A stretch of 64,000 bases of DNA from Mycobacterium sp. AT1 (GCF_002043095.1 NZ_MVOC01000038.1:62001-126000), one strand, 5' to 3'; counted from the first letter of the stretch, positions 1 to 8,046 are shown. Numbers and translations: made by a program. Notes: generated by a model not told the origin, from the sequence alone.

Positions 1-534
1 GGCGGCATGGACTGGGCAGTTGGTGAACGGGCACGGGTGCTGTCGATGTCTCTCGGGATCCGGGGCATCGACGCCAGTTTCCTCGACATCGTCGACGTCC
101 TCCGGTCCAACGGCGTGCTGCCGGTGGTGGCCGTCGGCAACGAGGGGCCTGGCACCAGCCGGTCACCGGGCAACTACCCCAGTGCGTTGTCGGTCGGCGC
201 GCACGACGAGCAGTTCGCCGTGGCCGAGTTCTCGTCGAGTCAACGTTTCGTGCGACGGTCCCAGCCGTTGGTTCCCGACGTCGTCGGACCCGGGGTCGAC
301 GTCGTGTCGGCGGCTTCCCAAGGGAAGTACCGGTCGCTGTCGGGAACGTCGATGGCCACCCCCCATGTTGCCGGTCTGGCCGCCTTGCTCATCGAAGCAC
401 GGCCTGACGTTACGGTCGACCGGCTCGAGCAGGCCATCTTCGCCTCGGCCCTGGCCGGCCAGATGGACGTCGAGCGGGTCAACCGCGGCGCGGTCAACGC
501 CGTTCGCGCGTTGGCGGCCTTGCGGGACGAGTGA
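1..534 (+). CDS. Subtilisin-like serine protease (S8), C-terminal part
   Basis: The reading frame enters from before the window and ends at the TGA at 532-534. It contains the later half of a subtilase catalytic domain: the oxyanion-hole segment VAVGNEG and the catalytic serine block GTSMATPHVAG near codons 113-123 counted from the ATG at 7. The catalytic Asp and His would lie upstream and cannot be seen. The product should be a peptide hydrolase; whether it is exported cannot be judged without the N-terminus. The next gene is so close that the two are probably cotranscribed. Confidence 0.9.
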   Translation, partial: GGMDWAVGERARVLSMSLGIRGIDASFLDIVDVLRSNGVLPVVAVGNEGPGTSRSPGNYPSALSVGAHDEQFAVAEFSSSQRFVRRSQPLVPDVVGPGVDVVSAASQGKYRSLSGTSMATPHVAGLAALLIEARPDVTVDRLEQAIFASALAGQMDVERVNRGAVNAVRALAALRDE

Positions 535-602
535 GGCGCTTCGCGGTGCGACGCGCCCAGTCCACCGGGAGTAAATTTGTGACCATCGAGCGAGGAGTGG
601 CC

Positions 603-917
603 GTGGTCGAGCAGCCAACTGATCCCGAGTTGCTACGTCAACTGGATGACGCGCGGACCTCTGGCGGCACCGTCGAGGCGGTGCTGCGACTGGAACGCCA
701 ACCCGGTGAGCGTCCGGTTCCGAGTGTGGTCCGCGACCAGGCCGACAGAGCCATCCGCCGCGCCACCGAAGCGTGCGGGGAGGCGCCCGCCGACGTACAC
801 GTCATGGCGAACATGGCCACCGCCTACGTTGCGGGCACCGAGAGGTTCCTGCGCGAATTGATGGCTCAGCCAGAGGTGGCTTCTGCCGTAGCCAACGAGC
901 GCCCCACCGAGGCCTGA
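603..917 (+). CDS. Small protein coupled to subtilase, possible propeptide/inhibitor-like partner
   Basis: A 104-residue soluble protein with no signal or membrane segment. I chose the GTG at 603 because GAGGAG precedes it by six bases; an in-frame GTG at 531 overlapping the protease stop (GTGA) would give 128 residues. The layout is strand-like VEAVLRLER, a helical middle and an ending RFLRELMAQPEVASAV. By inference this resembles the alternating strand-helix layout of subtilisin propeptide (I9) folds, whose last strand carries a similar P-x-V-x-x-V pattern. Its position right behind the protease fits a folding helper or inhibitor, but no diagnostic motif proves it. Confidence 0.6.
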   Translation: MVEQPTDPELLRQLDDARTSGGTVEAVLRLERQPGERPVPSVVRDQADRAIRRATEACGEAPADVHVMANMATAYVAGTERFLRELMAQPEVASAVANERPTEA

Positions 918-971
918 CAAGCCACGGTCGTCATAGAAGCCGGTGAGACACTCGACGGTTTCACGTTTGGC

Positions 972-2006
972 CTAGAAGCCCTTGTGTATGCCCGTCGTCC
1001 GAAATCGACTGCGGTACATGCTCGGTGATACCCCGAGCGCACGGCGAAAGGTGCGCCGCATGGTGTCCGCCGAGCCGAAGCCGGCGCGGCGTGCCACGGC
1101 CTCCTGGCCCAGGTCGCCGGTCGCGAGCAGCACCTTCGCAGCTTCCAGTCGTGCCTGCTCGACGAAGCGCGCCGGGGTCACTCCGACCTGAACCCGGAAC
1201 ATACGGACGAGATGGCGCTCGCTGACCGTGGCCCGATCGGCCATCGTTGCGATCGAGTGGTCGCCGCTCGGATCGGCGACCACCGCGTGGAGGATCTCGC
1301 GCAGCCCACCCGACACGGCGAGCTCCGACTCCGTCCACACGCTGAATTGCGCTTGACCGCCCGGACGCTGCAGGAATACCACCATCCAGCGGGCCACCCG
1401 CCGGGCCACGTCGGGACCGTAGTCGCTCTCCACCATGGCGAGCCCCAGGTCGATGCCCGCGGTGATGCCCGCACCGGTGATGAACGGGCCGTCCTGCACG
1501 AACAGCGAATCCGGCACGACCTCGACCTCGGGGTAGATCCGCGACAGCTCCTGGCAGTGCGCCCAGTGCGTGGTCGCACGGCGGCCGTCGAGCAGTCCGA
1601 GCGCAGCCAGCACGAACGCACCGGTGCACACCGAGGCGACCCGGCGCGCCCGCGGCGCTAGTTCGCCGACCATTTGAAGTGCCGCCGCGACGGCGTCCGG
1701 CGTCTGCTCTTCCGGGATGTCGTGCTCGCCGGGGGTGAAGTAGAAGTCGGGTGGTACCCCGCCCGGCACGATCAACGTGTCGAACCGATCGGGCACCTCC
1801 GCCAGTGCCATGTCGACGTTTAGTGAGACGAACGACGTCGTGTCGACGGCCCTGCCGGTCGGGGACACCAGGATGACCTTGTACTTCGCGCCGAAATCGA
1901 TTGCGCGCGCGAAGATCTCGAGCGGTGCCGCGACGTCCTGCAAGGTGACCTTGTCGTACAACGCGAATACGACGGTCTTGGGCGCCTTCGGCTTGATGTC
2001 GGACAC
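972..2006 (-). CDS. GlxA-type transcriptional regulator (DJ-1/PfpI + AraC HTH)
   Basis: A 344-residue protein starting at GTG 2006. Residues ~10-190 form a DJ-1/PfpI-type domain with the nucleophile-elbow-like segment VASVCTGAFVLAALG. Residues ~230-335 form an AraC-type double helix-turn-helix with SERHLVRMFRVQVGVTPARF and AGFGSADTMRRTFRRALG. Proteins of this build are amidase-like transcription regulators. It is divergent from the nitrile hydratase operon with 170 bp between, so it is the obvious candidate regulator of that operon, probably sensing a nitrile, amide or related small molecule. The ligand is inferred only from context. Confidence 0.9.
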   Translation of the reverse strand: MSDIKPKAPKTVVFALYDKVTLQDVAAPLEIFARAIDFGAKYKVILVSPTGRAVDTTSFVSLNVDMALAEVPDRFDTLIVPGGVPPDFYFTPGEHDIPEEQTPDAVAAALQMVGELAPRARRVASVCTGAFVLAALGLLDGRRATTHWAHCQELSRIYPEVEVVPDSLFVQDGPFITGAGITAGIDLGLAMVESDYGPDVARRVARWMVVFLQRPGGQAQFSVWTESELAVSGGLREILHAVVADPSGDHSIATMADRATVSERHLVRMFRVQVGVTPARFVEQARLEAAKVLLATGDLGQEAVARRAGFGSADTMRRTFRRALGVSPSMYRSRFRTTGIHKGF

Positions 2007-2176
2007 GTGCGGCTGTCCTTCCGTGACCCCTGGGGTGAGGCCAACGTAGCCTCGGGGTTCGACGACGGCAACGCGAGCGGGCCGACGTCCGGAATCGCCC
2101 GATTCGTGTCCGGACCTGGCGGGCAGAGCAATCCAGACGTAACGCTGGCGAAACCTACTGACTCCAAGCTCATTTC

Positions 2177-2716
2177 ATGGATTCACGGACAGCCTTGACG
2201 CTGAGCATCGGTGTACTCGGCGGCCTCGCCGTCGCTCTCACCGCCGACGTCGTCACGGTACCGATCTGGGTGGTATTCCTGGCGTGGGCGTCGTTCTTCT
2301 TCGTCGGTGGCGGTGTCGCCGGCTGGGTCAGGTCGGTGTCGTCGAACATCGTCGGCGTGGTGATCGCGGCGGCCAGCCTGTTCGCCGCCCACCTCATGGG
2401 TGGCAGCCTGTTGGTCACCGCCGTCGCCGTGGGGATCGGCAGCGCCGTCATGGTGCAGGCGTCGTGGGTGCCGCTGCTGGCGACCACGCCGGCCGTCGTC
2501 GTCGGATTCGCCTCCACGGTGTCGACGGTCGCCGGACGCGGCCACGACGTCACCGTCACCACCATCTCCCATCCCGGCCTGGTGGCGGCCGTGGCCTGCG
2601 TGCTCGGAGCGTCCTTTGGGTTGCTCTCCGAGTACCTCGCGACCGTCATGACCAGATCAACCGGTGCCCCCGCCACGAGCTCCGCCTCCCCGCCGATCGA
2701 AGGAAGCCCCGCATGA
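2177..2716 (+). CDS. DUF1097-like membrane protein, first gene of the nitrile hydratase operon
   Basis: A 179-residue integral membrane protein with about five hydrophobic segments (for example VVTVPIWVVFLAWASFFFVG and NIVGVVIAAASLFAAHLMGG) and a polar Pro/Ser/Thr tail. It resembles the DUF1097 family, whose function is not established. The stop overlaps the start of the nitrile hydratase beta gene by four bases (ATGA), so the two are translationally coupled. A role in uptake of a nitrile, an amide or cobalt is possible but is inference. Its start is 170 bp from the divergent GlxA-type regulator, leaving room for a shared control region. Confidence 0.75.
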   Translation: MDSRTALTLSIGVLGGLAVALTADVVTVPIWVVFLAWASFFFVGGGVAGWVRSVSSNIVGVVIAAASLFAAHLMGGSLLVTAVAVGIGSAVMVQASWVPLLATTPAVVVGFASTVSTVAGRGHDVTVTTISHPGLVAAVACVLGASFGLLSEYLATVMTRSTGAPATSSASPPIEGSPA

Positions 2717-3447
2717 AACTGCAGCACTATCTCGGTGGCCTCGAGGGCCTGCCGGAACCGCTCGAAATGGAAAAGCGTGTCTTCGTGGAGGATTGGGAGA
2801 AGCGCATCTTCGGCATCCACGTCGCGATGATGGGGCTGTCGAAGCACCTCGGAACGGCGCTGCCGGAGTACCCCATCGACGGCGTGCCGACGGCCTTCGA
2901 GGACGAATGGACGTGGGCCGACCTGCGCACCGGCGCCGAGGCGATGAACCCGTTCGACTACTTCAAGTTTCGCTACTACGAGAAGTGGTTGGGTGGCATC
3001 ACCCAGTTCTTCATCGACAAGGGGTACGTGACCGAAGAGGAACTCACCGCCAAAGTCGGGGGACTCACCCCCGCGACGGGTACTCCCGAAGCGGCCATCG
3101 ACGACCAGGTGATCGCCTACCTCCGGCTCGGCGACAGCCCTCGCCGTGACGTCGCGCATCCGAACTTCCCGGTCGGCTCGGTCGTTCGGATCGCCAACCC
3201 GGCCGCCGACGCGCACAGTCGGCTGCCTGGATACCTCCGCGGGCGAACCGGAACCGTGGAGCGCGTCTTCGAGGGCGACTACGCCTACTTCACCCACACC
3301 GGTGACGGCATCGGCGAACCAATGCCGATCTACATCGTCGAATTCCAACCGACGGACATCTGGGGACCACGCGCCGAAGCGGGCCCGGAAGAGCTCTACG
3401 CCGAGCTGTTCGAAGCCTATTTGACACCCATCGAGGAGGAATCATGA
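2713..3447 (+). CDS. nthB: Nitrile hydratase beta subunit
   Basis: A 244-residue protein opening MKLQHYLGGLEGL, with the family hallmarks RVFVEDWEKRIFGIHVAM in the N-terminal helical part and FPVGSVVRIANP with PGYLRGRTGTVER in the C-terminal SH3-like barrel. It pairs with the alpha subunit to form the enzyme that hydrates nitriles to amides. The gene order beta then alpha is the one known for cobalt-type enzymes; iron types usually run alpha then beta. Start ATG 2713 overlaps the previous stop, and the end overlaps the alpha start by four bases, so the chain is tightly coupled. Confidence 0.93.
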   Translation: MKLQHYLGGLEGLPEPLEMEKRVFVEDWEKRIFGIHVAMMGLSKHLGTALPEYPIDGVPTAFEDEWTWADLRTGAEAMNPFDYFKFRYYEKWLGGITQFFIDKGYVTEEELTAKVGGLTPATGTPEAAIDDQVIAYLRLGDSPRRDVAHPNFPVGSVVRIANPAADAHSRLPGYLRGRTGTVERVFEGDYAYFTHTGDGIGEPMPIYIVEFQPTDIWGPRAEAGPEELYAELFEAYLTPIEEES

Positions 3448-4064
3448 CCGACCAGTTCGCGTACCCGCCCGACCGTGAAGAGGCCAGCGCCAAGAAGGTC
3501 GCGGCCTTGGAGGCCCTACTCATCGAGAAGGGCGTCATCACCCCGCAGACCGTGGACAAGGTGCTGGCCTACTTCGAGACCGAGATGACACCGCTCAACG
3601 GCAAGAAGATCGTCGTAAAGGCCTGGACTGATCCGGCATTCGCCGAGAAGGTGGTCGTCGACACCCCTGGAGCGATCGCGGAAATGAACCTGCCCGACGG
3701 CATGGCAGGCGCCGAGGGCGAGCACCTGCAGGCGGTGGCCAACACCTCCGACGTGCACAACCTGGTGATCTGCACCCTGTGCTCCTGCTTCCCGTGGCCG
3801 GTACTCGGGCTGCCGCCCTACTGGTACAAGGATCCGACCTTCCGGTCACGGGCCGCCCGTGAACCCCGCAAGGTGCTCGCCGAAGTGGGCGTCGAGCTAC
3901 CCGCCGACACCGAGATCAAGGTGTGGGACTCCAGCGGGCACTCGCGGTGGTTCGTCATCCCCGAGCGTCCTTCTGGCACAGAGGGTTTCACTGATGAGAT
4001 GCTGATGGACTTGGTGACCACGGAGGCCATGATCGGCGTCGCATTGGCAGGGCCGGCGTCATGA
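3444..4064 (+). CDS. nthA: Cobalt-type nitrile hydratase alpha subunit
   Basis: A 206-residue protein carrying the metal claw CTLCSC at residues 110-115. In this family a Thr between the first two cysteines marks cobalt enzymes and a Ser marks iron enzymes, so this is read as cobalt-type. The second and third cysteines are the ones oxidised to sulfinic and sulfenic acid in characterised members. The claw is followed by FPWPVLGLPPYWYK, typical of the alpha subunit. It catalyses nitrile to amide conversion together with the beta subunit. The downstream activator and cobalt importer agree with cobalt use. Confidence 0.94.
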   Translation: MTDQFAYPPDREEASAKKVAALEALLIEKGVITPQTVDKVLAYFETEMTPLNGKKIVVKAWTDPAFAEKVVVDTPGAIAEMNLPDGMAGAEGEHLQAVANTSDVHNLVICTLCSCFPWPVLGLPPYWYKDPTFRSRAAREPRKVLAEVGVELPADTEIKVWDSSGHSRWFVIPERPSGTEGFTDEMLMDLVTTEAMIGVALAGPAS

Positions 4065-4372
4065 TGTTGCACGAGACCTGCACCACCGACCAGGCGGCAC
4101 CGCAGTTCGACCACGAATGGCAGCGCCGCGCGTTCGGGCTGGCGCTCGCGCTCTCGGAGTTCCGCCACTACGACTGGAGCGAGTTTCAGGAGGGCCTGAT
4201 CGCGAGGATCGGGGAGTGGGAGGGCGCACCCGAATCCGAACGGGGGCAATGGGAGTACTACGACCACTGGGTCGCAACGCTCGGCACGCTGGTCGACCGT
4301 CACGAACTGTTGACCGCCCCGGTGCTCACCGACGCCAATGACCACGCCGTTGCCCACGATCACGACCACTAG
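4061..4372 (+). CDS. Nitrile hydratase activator/cobalt-handling accessory protein (P14K-like)
   Basis: A 103-residue protein overlapping the alpha stop by four bases. It contains the family-type core FDHEWQRRAFGLALALSEF followed by YYDHWVATLGTLV, similar to small beta-like activators (P14K/NhhG type) that insert cobalt into the alpha subunit. The tail is histidine-rich (NDHAVAHDHDH), consistent with metal binding. By family knowledge it acts as a self-subunit-swapping metallochaperone; that mechanism is inferred for this protein. An ATG at 4064 is an equally possible start three bases later. Confidence 0.85.
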   Translation: MMLHETCTTDQAAPQFDHEWQRRAFGLALALSEFRHYDWSEFQEGLIARIGEWEGAPESERGQWEYYDHWVATLGTLVDRHELLTAPVLTDANDHAVAHDHDH

Positions 4373-4381
4373 GACTCACCT

Positions 4382-4606
4382 ATGAACGACACGAGCCCCG
4401 CCCTGCCCGCTTCCCGCGTCGATCCGCGTGCGATCGCCGCCGCTGCCGCCACGCCCGCGTGGCTCGCCGCGATGACGATGCTTGCGCTGGTCGCGTACTA
4501 CTTCGTCGGCATCGACCAGGGCGCGGTGTCGGTGTTCGGATCCGACACCCACATTCACGAATTCCTGCACGACGCCCGTCACCTCCTGGGGTTCCCGTGC
4601 CACTGA
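4382..4606 (+). CDS. cbtB: Cobalt transporter subunit CbtB
   Basis: A 74-residue protein with one transmembrane helix (AMTMLALVAYYFVGI) and a C-terminal histidine cluster (HIHEFLHDARH) typical of CbtB. CbtA/CbtB pairs are predicted cobalt importers, often under B12 control. Here the pair sits nine bases behind the nitrile hydratase activator, so it most likely feeds cobalt to that enzyme rather than to B12 synthesis. No cobalamin riboswitch-like block was noticed before it, and there is no room for one. Confidence 0.88.
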   Translation: MNDTSPALPASRVDPRAIAAAAATPAWLAAMTMLALVAYYFVGIDQGAVSVFGSDTHIHEFLHDARHLLGFPCH

Positions 4607-5418
4607 GCGGCGATGCCCGCCTGGCGATCGGCTATCTCGTTCCCGGTGCCGTCGCCGGCGTCGTGGCCTTCGGCTTCAGCCGGGTGATGATCGAGCCGCT
4701 GATTGGTGCCGCGGTGGACTACGAGGGCGCGCGTGAGCACGCCGAGGCTCACCTCGCCAGCGGTGGCGACCACGCCCATGGTCACGAACTGTTCACCCGC
4801 ACCATCCAGGAGAACGTCGGTGCCGCGGTGGGCGTCGTGGCGTTTGGCATCGCGATGGGCGTTCTGTTCGCGGTCGCCCACACCGTGATTCGCGGCGTCC
4901 TGGAGCGCCGGGGCTTCCGGCCCGACTCCACTGCGATGGCGTTGCTGGTCGCGGCGGGAATGTTCGCCGCCATCGCGCTGGCGCCCGGGCTGAAGTATCC
5001 GGCGAACCCGCCGACGGTCGGGCTGGAGGACACCATCGGCGCGCGAAGTACGGCGTTCCTGACGATGACGGTCGTCTCGGTCATGGCTGCGGCGGTGGCC
5101 CTTGCGGCCGGACTGGTCTGGGCCCGACGGTGGGGGAGCTGGCGGGCGACCGCGGCGGCTGTCACCGGTTACGCCGTGGTGATCTTCTTCGCGATGGCGC
5201 TGCTGCCCAGTTTTCACGAGGTGCCTGGCCCGGTTACCGGCCCGAATGGGTTTCTGCTCGACGGCTTTCCGGCCGAAGTGCTCGGCGAGTTCCGCGTGTA
5301 CTCGCTGGCCAACCAGGCGTTGATGTGGCTGGTGATCGGAGCGACTTCGGCGGCCATCGGTGCCCGCGGCCAGGCCGTCCGGCGCCACCGGAACGGATCG
5401 GTTAGCGCCGGCGTCTGA
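4597..5418 (+). CDS. cbtA: Cobalt transporter subunit CbtA
   Basis: A 273-residue integral membrane protein. I placed the start at GTG 4597, inside the end of cbtB (10-base overlap), because the family begins near LAIGYLVPGAVAGVVAFGFSR. It has about six hydrophobic helices and a histidine-rich extramembrane stretch (HAEAHLASGGDHAHGHELF) likely to bind cobalt. It ends NGSVSAGV. It closes the six-gene nitrile hydratase-cobalt operon; no further gene on this strand follows within 350 bp. Confidence 0.88.
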   Translation: MPLSGDARLAIGYLVPGAVAGVVAFGFSRVMIEPLIGAAVDYEGAREHAEAHLASGGDHAHGHELFTRTIQENVGAAVGVVAFGIAMGVLFAVAHTVIRGVLERRGFRPDSTAMALLVAAGMFAAIALAPGLKYPANPPTVGLEDTIGARSTAFLTMTVVSVMAAAVALAAGLVWARRWGSWRATAAAVTGYAVVIFFAMALLPSFHEVPGPVTGPNGFLLDGFPAEVLGEFRVYSLANQALMWLVIGATSAAIGARGQAVRRHRNGSVSAGV

Positions 5419-5772
5419 CCGCCGCAGGCCGACGCAGCGGTCCCCGACGTGGGTGGAGTCAATCGGGGATGGCTTCGCGCGCAAGGCGCCGTTGCGCCAA
5501 GGCGAAGCCCACGAAGCACACCATCCCGACGGCGTGCACGGTCCGCAGGCGTGATCCCAAGTCGAGCGTCTCGGGGGTCGGTTCGGGGAAGCTGCTCGAG
5601 CAGGGCGTCGCTCAGCAGCGGAACCCTCGCGACATGGGGTGATCGGCCATCCCGACTCGACTGCGACTGGTGTGACTTCGGTCGCGATCAGCGGGCGCGA
5701 TTGGCACACGTGTGGATGACGGTGCCAGCATGGAAACATGGTCGTAACAAACGGTCAGCTTCCGCCGGGGGC
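5419..5772. other. Intergenic region, no recognised gene
   Basis: 354 bp between cbtA and the Rv1733c-type gene. The open frame that crosses it on the plus strand has Arg/Ser-rich shadow composition and no family features, so I take it as non-coding. It must hold the terminator of the cobalt operon and the promoter of the next gene, but I saw no convincing DosR box although homologues of the next gene are hypoxia-regulated. Confidence 0.4.
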
Positions 5773-6384
5773 GTGGACGTGGCGCTGATCGAGTCCGTCC
5801 CTGCCCTCCGGGTTCGCTGGCTGGTGCACGCGTTGAGTCGTAACCGCCTCGCTCGCGCCAGCGACCGCCTGGAGGCATGTGCGCTCCTACTGGTCCTCTT
5901 AGTAGCGATTTTTGCGATCCCGGTTGCCCAGCGGGTGGGCGACGAGGCCTACGCAGATCGCATGCAGCAGATCAGCAGGCAACAGCAGTCCCGGCACTCC
6001 GTCGCAGCGGTTGCCACTGAGGACAGCGGGAATCCCGCGCCTCGTCGTTTTGGTTCACCCGTCACAGTTCGCGTCGAGTGGCGTGAGGGAGTGCACCGTC
6101 GCTCGGAAGTCATCACGAGTCCGTCGTTCGTCAAAGCCAAGACGCCGGTGACTGTTTGGCTCGACGACGCGGGTGCGGTGGTGTCTGCCCCAGACCGAGA
6201 GGTAGACGCGCAGGCGGTCGCGACGGGCCGCGCGTGGGCTTCATGGGTTGGCATCGTAGGACTCTGCGCGCTGATGGCCTTCGCAATCCGTCGCTGCCTT
6301 GACCTCTACCGTGCAGCATCCTGGCAGCGCGAGCTGCGCTTGATGGCCTACAACGACGACGGTCGGGCCAGTTACGACGGTTGA
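5773..6384 (+). CDS. Rv1733c-family transmembrane protein
   Basis: A 203-residue protein matching the layout of M. tuberculosis Rv1733c: a short basic start with SRNRLARASDRLEA, one helix (LLLVLLVAIFAIPVAQRVG), an extracytoplasmic beta-rich domain of about 100 residues with RVEWREGVHRRSEV and VTVWLDDAGAVVSAP, then a second helix (WVGIVGLCALMAFAIRRC) and a WQRE segment. The biochemical function is unknown. In M. tuberculosis the gene belongs to the dormancy regulon; I see no matching regulatory box here. Start GTG 5773 follows a purine-rich GGGGG; ATG 5716 is an alternative adding 19 residues. Confidence 0.85.
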   Translation: MDVALIESVPALRVRWLVHALSRNRLARASDRLEACALLLVLLVAIFAIPVAQRVGDEAYADRMQQISRQQQSRHSVAAVATEDSGNPAPRRFGSPVTVRVEWREGVHRRSEVITSPSFVKAKTPVTVWLDDAGAVVSAPDREVDAQAVATGRAWASWVGIVGLCALMAFAIRRCLDLYRAASWQRELRLMAYNDDGRASYDG

Positions 6385-6623
6385 TCACGGCCGTGCCGAG
6401 GCGCGCCCGGTTGCACGGCAACGCTTCTCAGCCTCTCCCGCTGGGGTTGGTCTTCGTGATTCGTAGTAGATCGTCGGCTGCCGACGGAGTCGTCGATGCG
6501 TTTTCCCATTCCAGGTGACGTCTCGCGGAGAGAAAACCGGTTGCCGGCCGGTCGTTCGAGGACCCACCATGGCGTGGCCACCGAAACGGTTCGGCGGTTC
6601 GACACAGAGCAGGAGGCGTCGTC

Positions 6624-7094
6624 GTGAGGTTGGCTGAGGCCCTGTCACTGCGGGCGAATGTGCATCGTCGCATCGAACAACTGCGGACCCGGATCGCGAG
6701 CAACGCCCGGTACCAGGAGGGTGAGGAGCCGTCCGAGGACGCCGGCGCGCTACTGGTCGAGGCCGACGAGGCGCTACGCGAGTTCGAGCAGCTGATCCGG
6801 CGGATCAACCGCACCAACGCGGCCACCGCCATGGAGGTCGACGGCACGTTGACCGACGCATTGGCGCGCCGCGACGTGCTGCGGCTGCGTCACCACGTTC
6901 TGACGACGGCGGCCGACGCGGCGGCGGGCACCAACCAGCACGCCTACGCGCGGCAGCTGCGCTCGGAACTGAAGATGTTCTCGGCCCTGCCCGTTGGCGA
7001 TCTGCGGACTCAAGCCGACCAGGTGGCGCGCGAACTGCGTGAGCTCGACGTTCGAATTCAGCGCACCAACTGGGAGGTCGACCTTCTGGACTGA
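6624..7094 (+). CDS. DIP1984-family protein
   Basis: A 156-residue, highly charged, helical protein beginning MRLAEALSLRANVHRRIEQL, the typical opening of the DIP1984 family (some databases label it septicolysin-like without evidence). It contains INRTNAATAMEVDGTL and ends LDVRIQRTNWEVDLLD, both family-conserved blocks. Start GTG 6624 follows AGGAGGCG. No catalytic motif is visible and the role is unknown. A candidate structured RNA begins right at its stop codon, which may be meaningful for its function. Confidence 0.85.
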   Translation: MRLAEALSLRANVHRRIEQLRTRIASNARYQEGEEPSEDAGALLVEADEALREFEQLIRRINRTNAATAMEVDGTLTDALARRDVLRLRHHVLTTAADAAAGTNQHAYARQLRSELKMFSALPVGDLRTQADQVARELRELDVRIQRTNWEVDLLD

Positions 7095-7306
7095 GGTGGA
7101 GCAGGTAGTCGTAGCGGAGGCGTGTACGAGCCCGCGACCGGCGGGTCAATTCCGGTCACTTGCTGGTGCACGGAGGGCAGTGCAGGGGTTCGATTCCCTC
7201 AATCACAATTCAGCCCAGCAAGGTGCACAGGTGACTGGGCATAGCACACGACACACCACCATGTGCAGATCCGCGACGACGAGGGCGGGCACGGGGCATT
7301 CACCTC
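7093..7306 (+). ncRNA. Candidate structured RNA with a tRNA-like T-loop module (possibly Y-RNA/YrlA-like)
   Basis: Read as RNA, 7108-7117 pairs with 7271-7280 over ten positions with one A-G mismatch, and 7119-7125 pairs with 7251-7257 with one mismatch. A further six pairs join 7093-7098 to 7301-7306. Inside lie a perfect 5-bp hairpin (7131-7145), an 8-bp stem (7159-7166 with 7215-7222), a D-arm-like hairpin (GCAC/GTGC, loop GGAGGGCA, 7168-7183) and a T-arm-like hairpin with GGTTCGATTCC at 7187-7197. No anticodon arm or CCA-ready acceptor is present. A long closing stem plus a tRNA-like core recalls bacterial Y RNAs. This is a hand fold only. Confidence 0.4.
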
Positions 7307-7437
7307 TATTGGTTGCACTGCAACATAATTCACAGATCGCAACTTGACGCAGTCACACCGGCGAGGTCGGTTGGTTCCGATCTTGGCACCATGCCACCGT
7401 CGGTCGCCGAGGTGTTTGCGTTCTCGATGCAGTTCAT

Positions 7438-8046
7438 CTAGCTGTCGATGCTGGCGAGCACCTCGTCGCGGACGACGTCGTAGGGTCGGTGGAAGTCGCC
7501 CGGCGCAGCGGGTGGCTCGGTGTGCACGACGAAGCCCCGGACGTCCATGCTCATGAAGCCCCCGAGGATCGCGAAGAACGGGCCTAGGACGAAGTCGGTT
7601 TGCGGGTCCTCGCCCGTCGGCGTCGAGCGCGCGGATATCACCGTCACCGGCTTGGACCGCAGGGGGTCGATGCCCTCGGCGGACGGCGAATTGGCGCCGA
7701 TGACGTGGACGTAGTCGAGCCACGCCTTGAGCGTCGACGGCATCGAGAAGTTGTACATCGGCGAGCCGATCAGCACCACCGCGGCGCCCGCCAGCTCGTC
7801 GAGCAACTCGTCCTGCAACCGTTGGGCCTCCGGCGCTGGCGCGGCGGAATCTTCCGGTCTACGGGACGCGATGAAGTGCAGTGCGTTGGTCGGCAGGTGT
7901 GGCAGCGGGTCGGTGTGCAGATCGCGCCGACGAATCTCGCGGTCAGCGCCCCCCGAAACCCACCGCTCGGCGGCCTCGGCAGTCAGTCGCCGCGATGCCG
8001 ACGAGTTGAGGTTGGCAGACGAGTCCAGCTGCAGGAGGTAGGCCAT
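7438..8046 (-). CDS. FMN-dependent NADH:quinone oxidoreductase/azoreductase (AzoR family)
   Basis: A 202-residue flavodoxin-fold protein starting MAYLLQLDSSANLNSSASRRL, where the SxxxSxS phosphate loop binds FMN. It carries the family block IGSPMYNFSMPSTLKAWLDYV and the later GPFFAILGGFMSMD. Enzymes of this family reduce quinones and azo compounds with NADH in two-electron steps, protecting against electrophiles. It is a single gene facing the DIP1984/RNA region, with 205 bp on its upstream side. Substrate cannot be assigned. Confidence 0.88.
   Translation of the reverse strand: MAYLLQLDSSANLNSSASRRLTAEAAERWVSGGADREIRRRDLHTDPLPHLPTNALHFIASRRPEDSAAPAPEAQRLQDELLDELAGAAVVLIGSPMYNFSMPSTLKAWLDYVHVIGANSPSAEGIDPLRSKPVTVISARSTPTGEDPQTDFVLGPFFAILGGFMSMDVRGFVVHTEPPAAPGDFHRPYDVVRDEVLASIDS

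Noticed and set aside
2170-3348. 392-residue open frame antisense to the nitrile hydratase beta gene
   Set aside because: It is the mirror of high-GC3 codons of clear genes on the plus strand and shows no family features.
4373-4381. Cobalamin riboswitch controlling cbtBA
   Set aside because: Only nine bases separate the activator gene from cbtB, and no B12-box-like sequence was seen before the operon.
4579-5739. 386-residue minus-strand frame over cbtA
   Set aside because: cbtA and cbtB carry recognisable motifs and operon coupling; the antisense frame is Arg/Gly-rich and motif-free.
5419-5772. DosR box before the Rv1733c-type gene
   Set aside because: Homologues are DosR-controlled, but I found no palindrome close to the GGGACT-type consensus here.
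7160-7222. Canonical tRNA gene or a tRNA-derived attachment site around the T-loop-like sequence
   Set aside because: The T stem has only four good pairs, there is no anticodon arm, the 7-bp acceptor partner is not adjacent to the T arm, and no integrase or phage gene is near.
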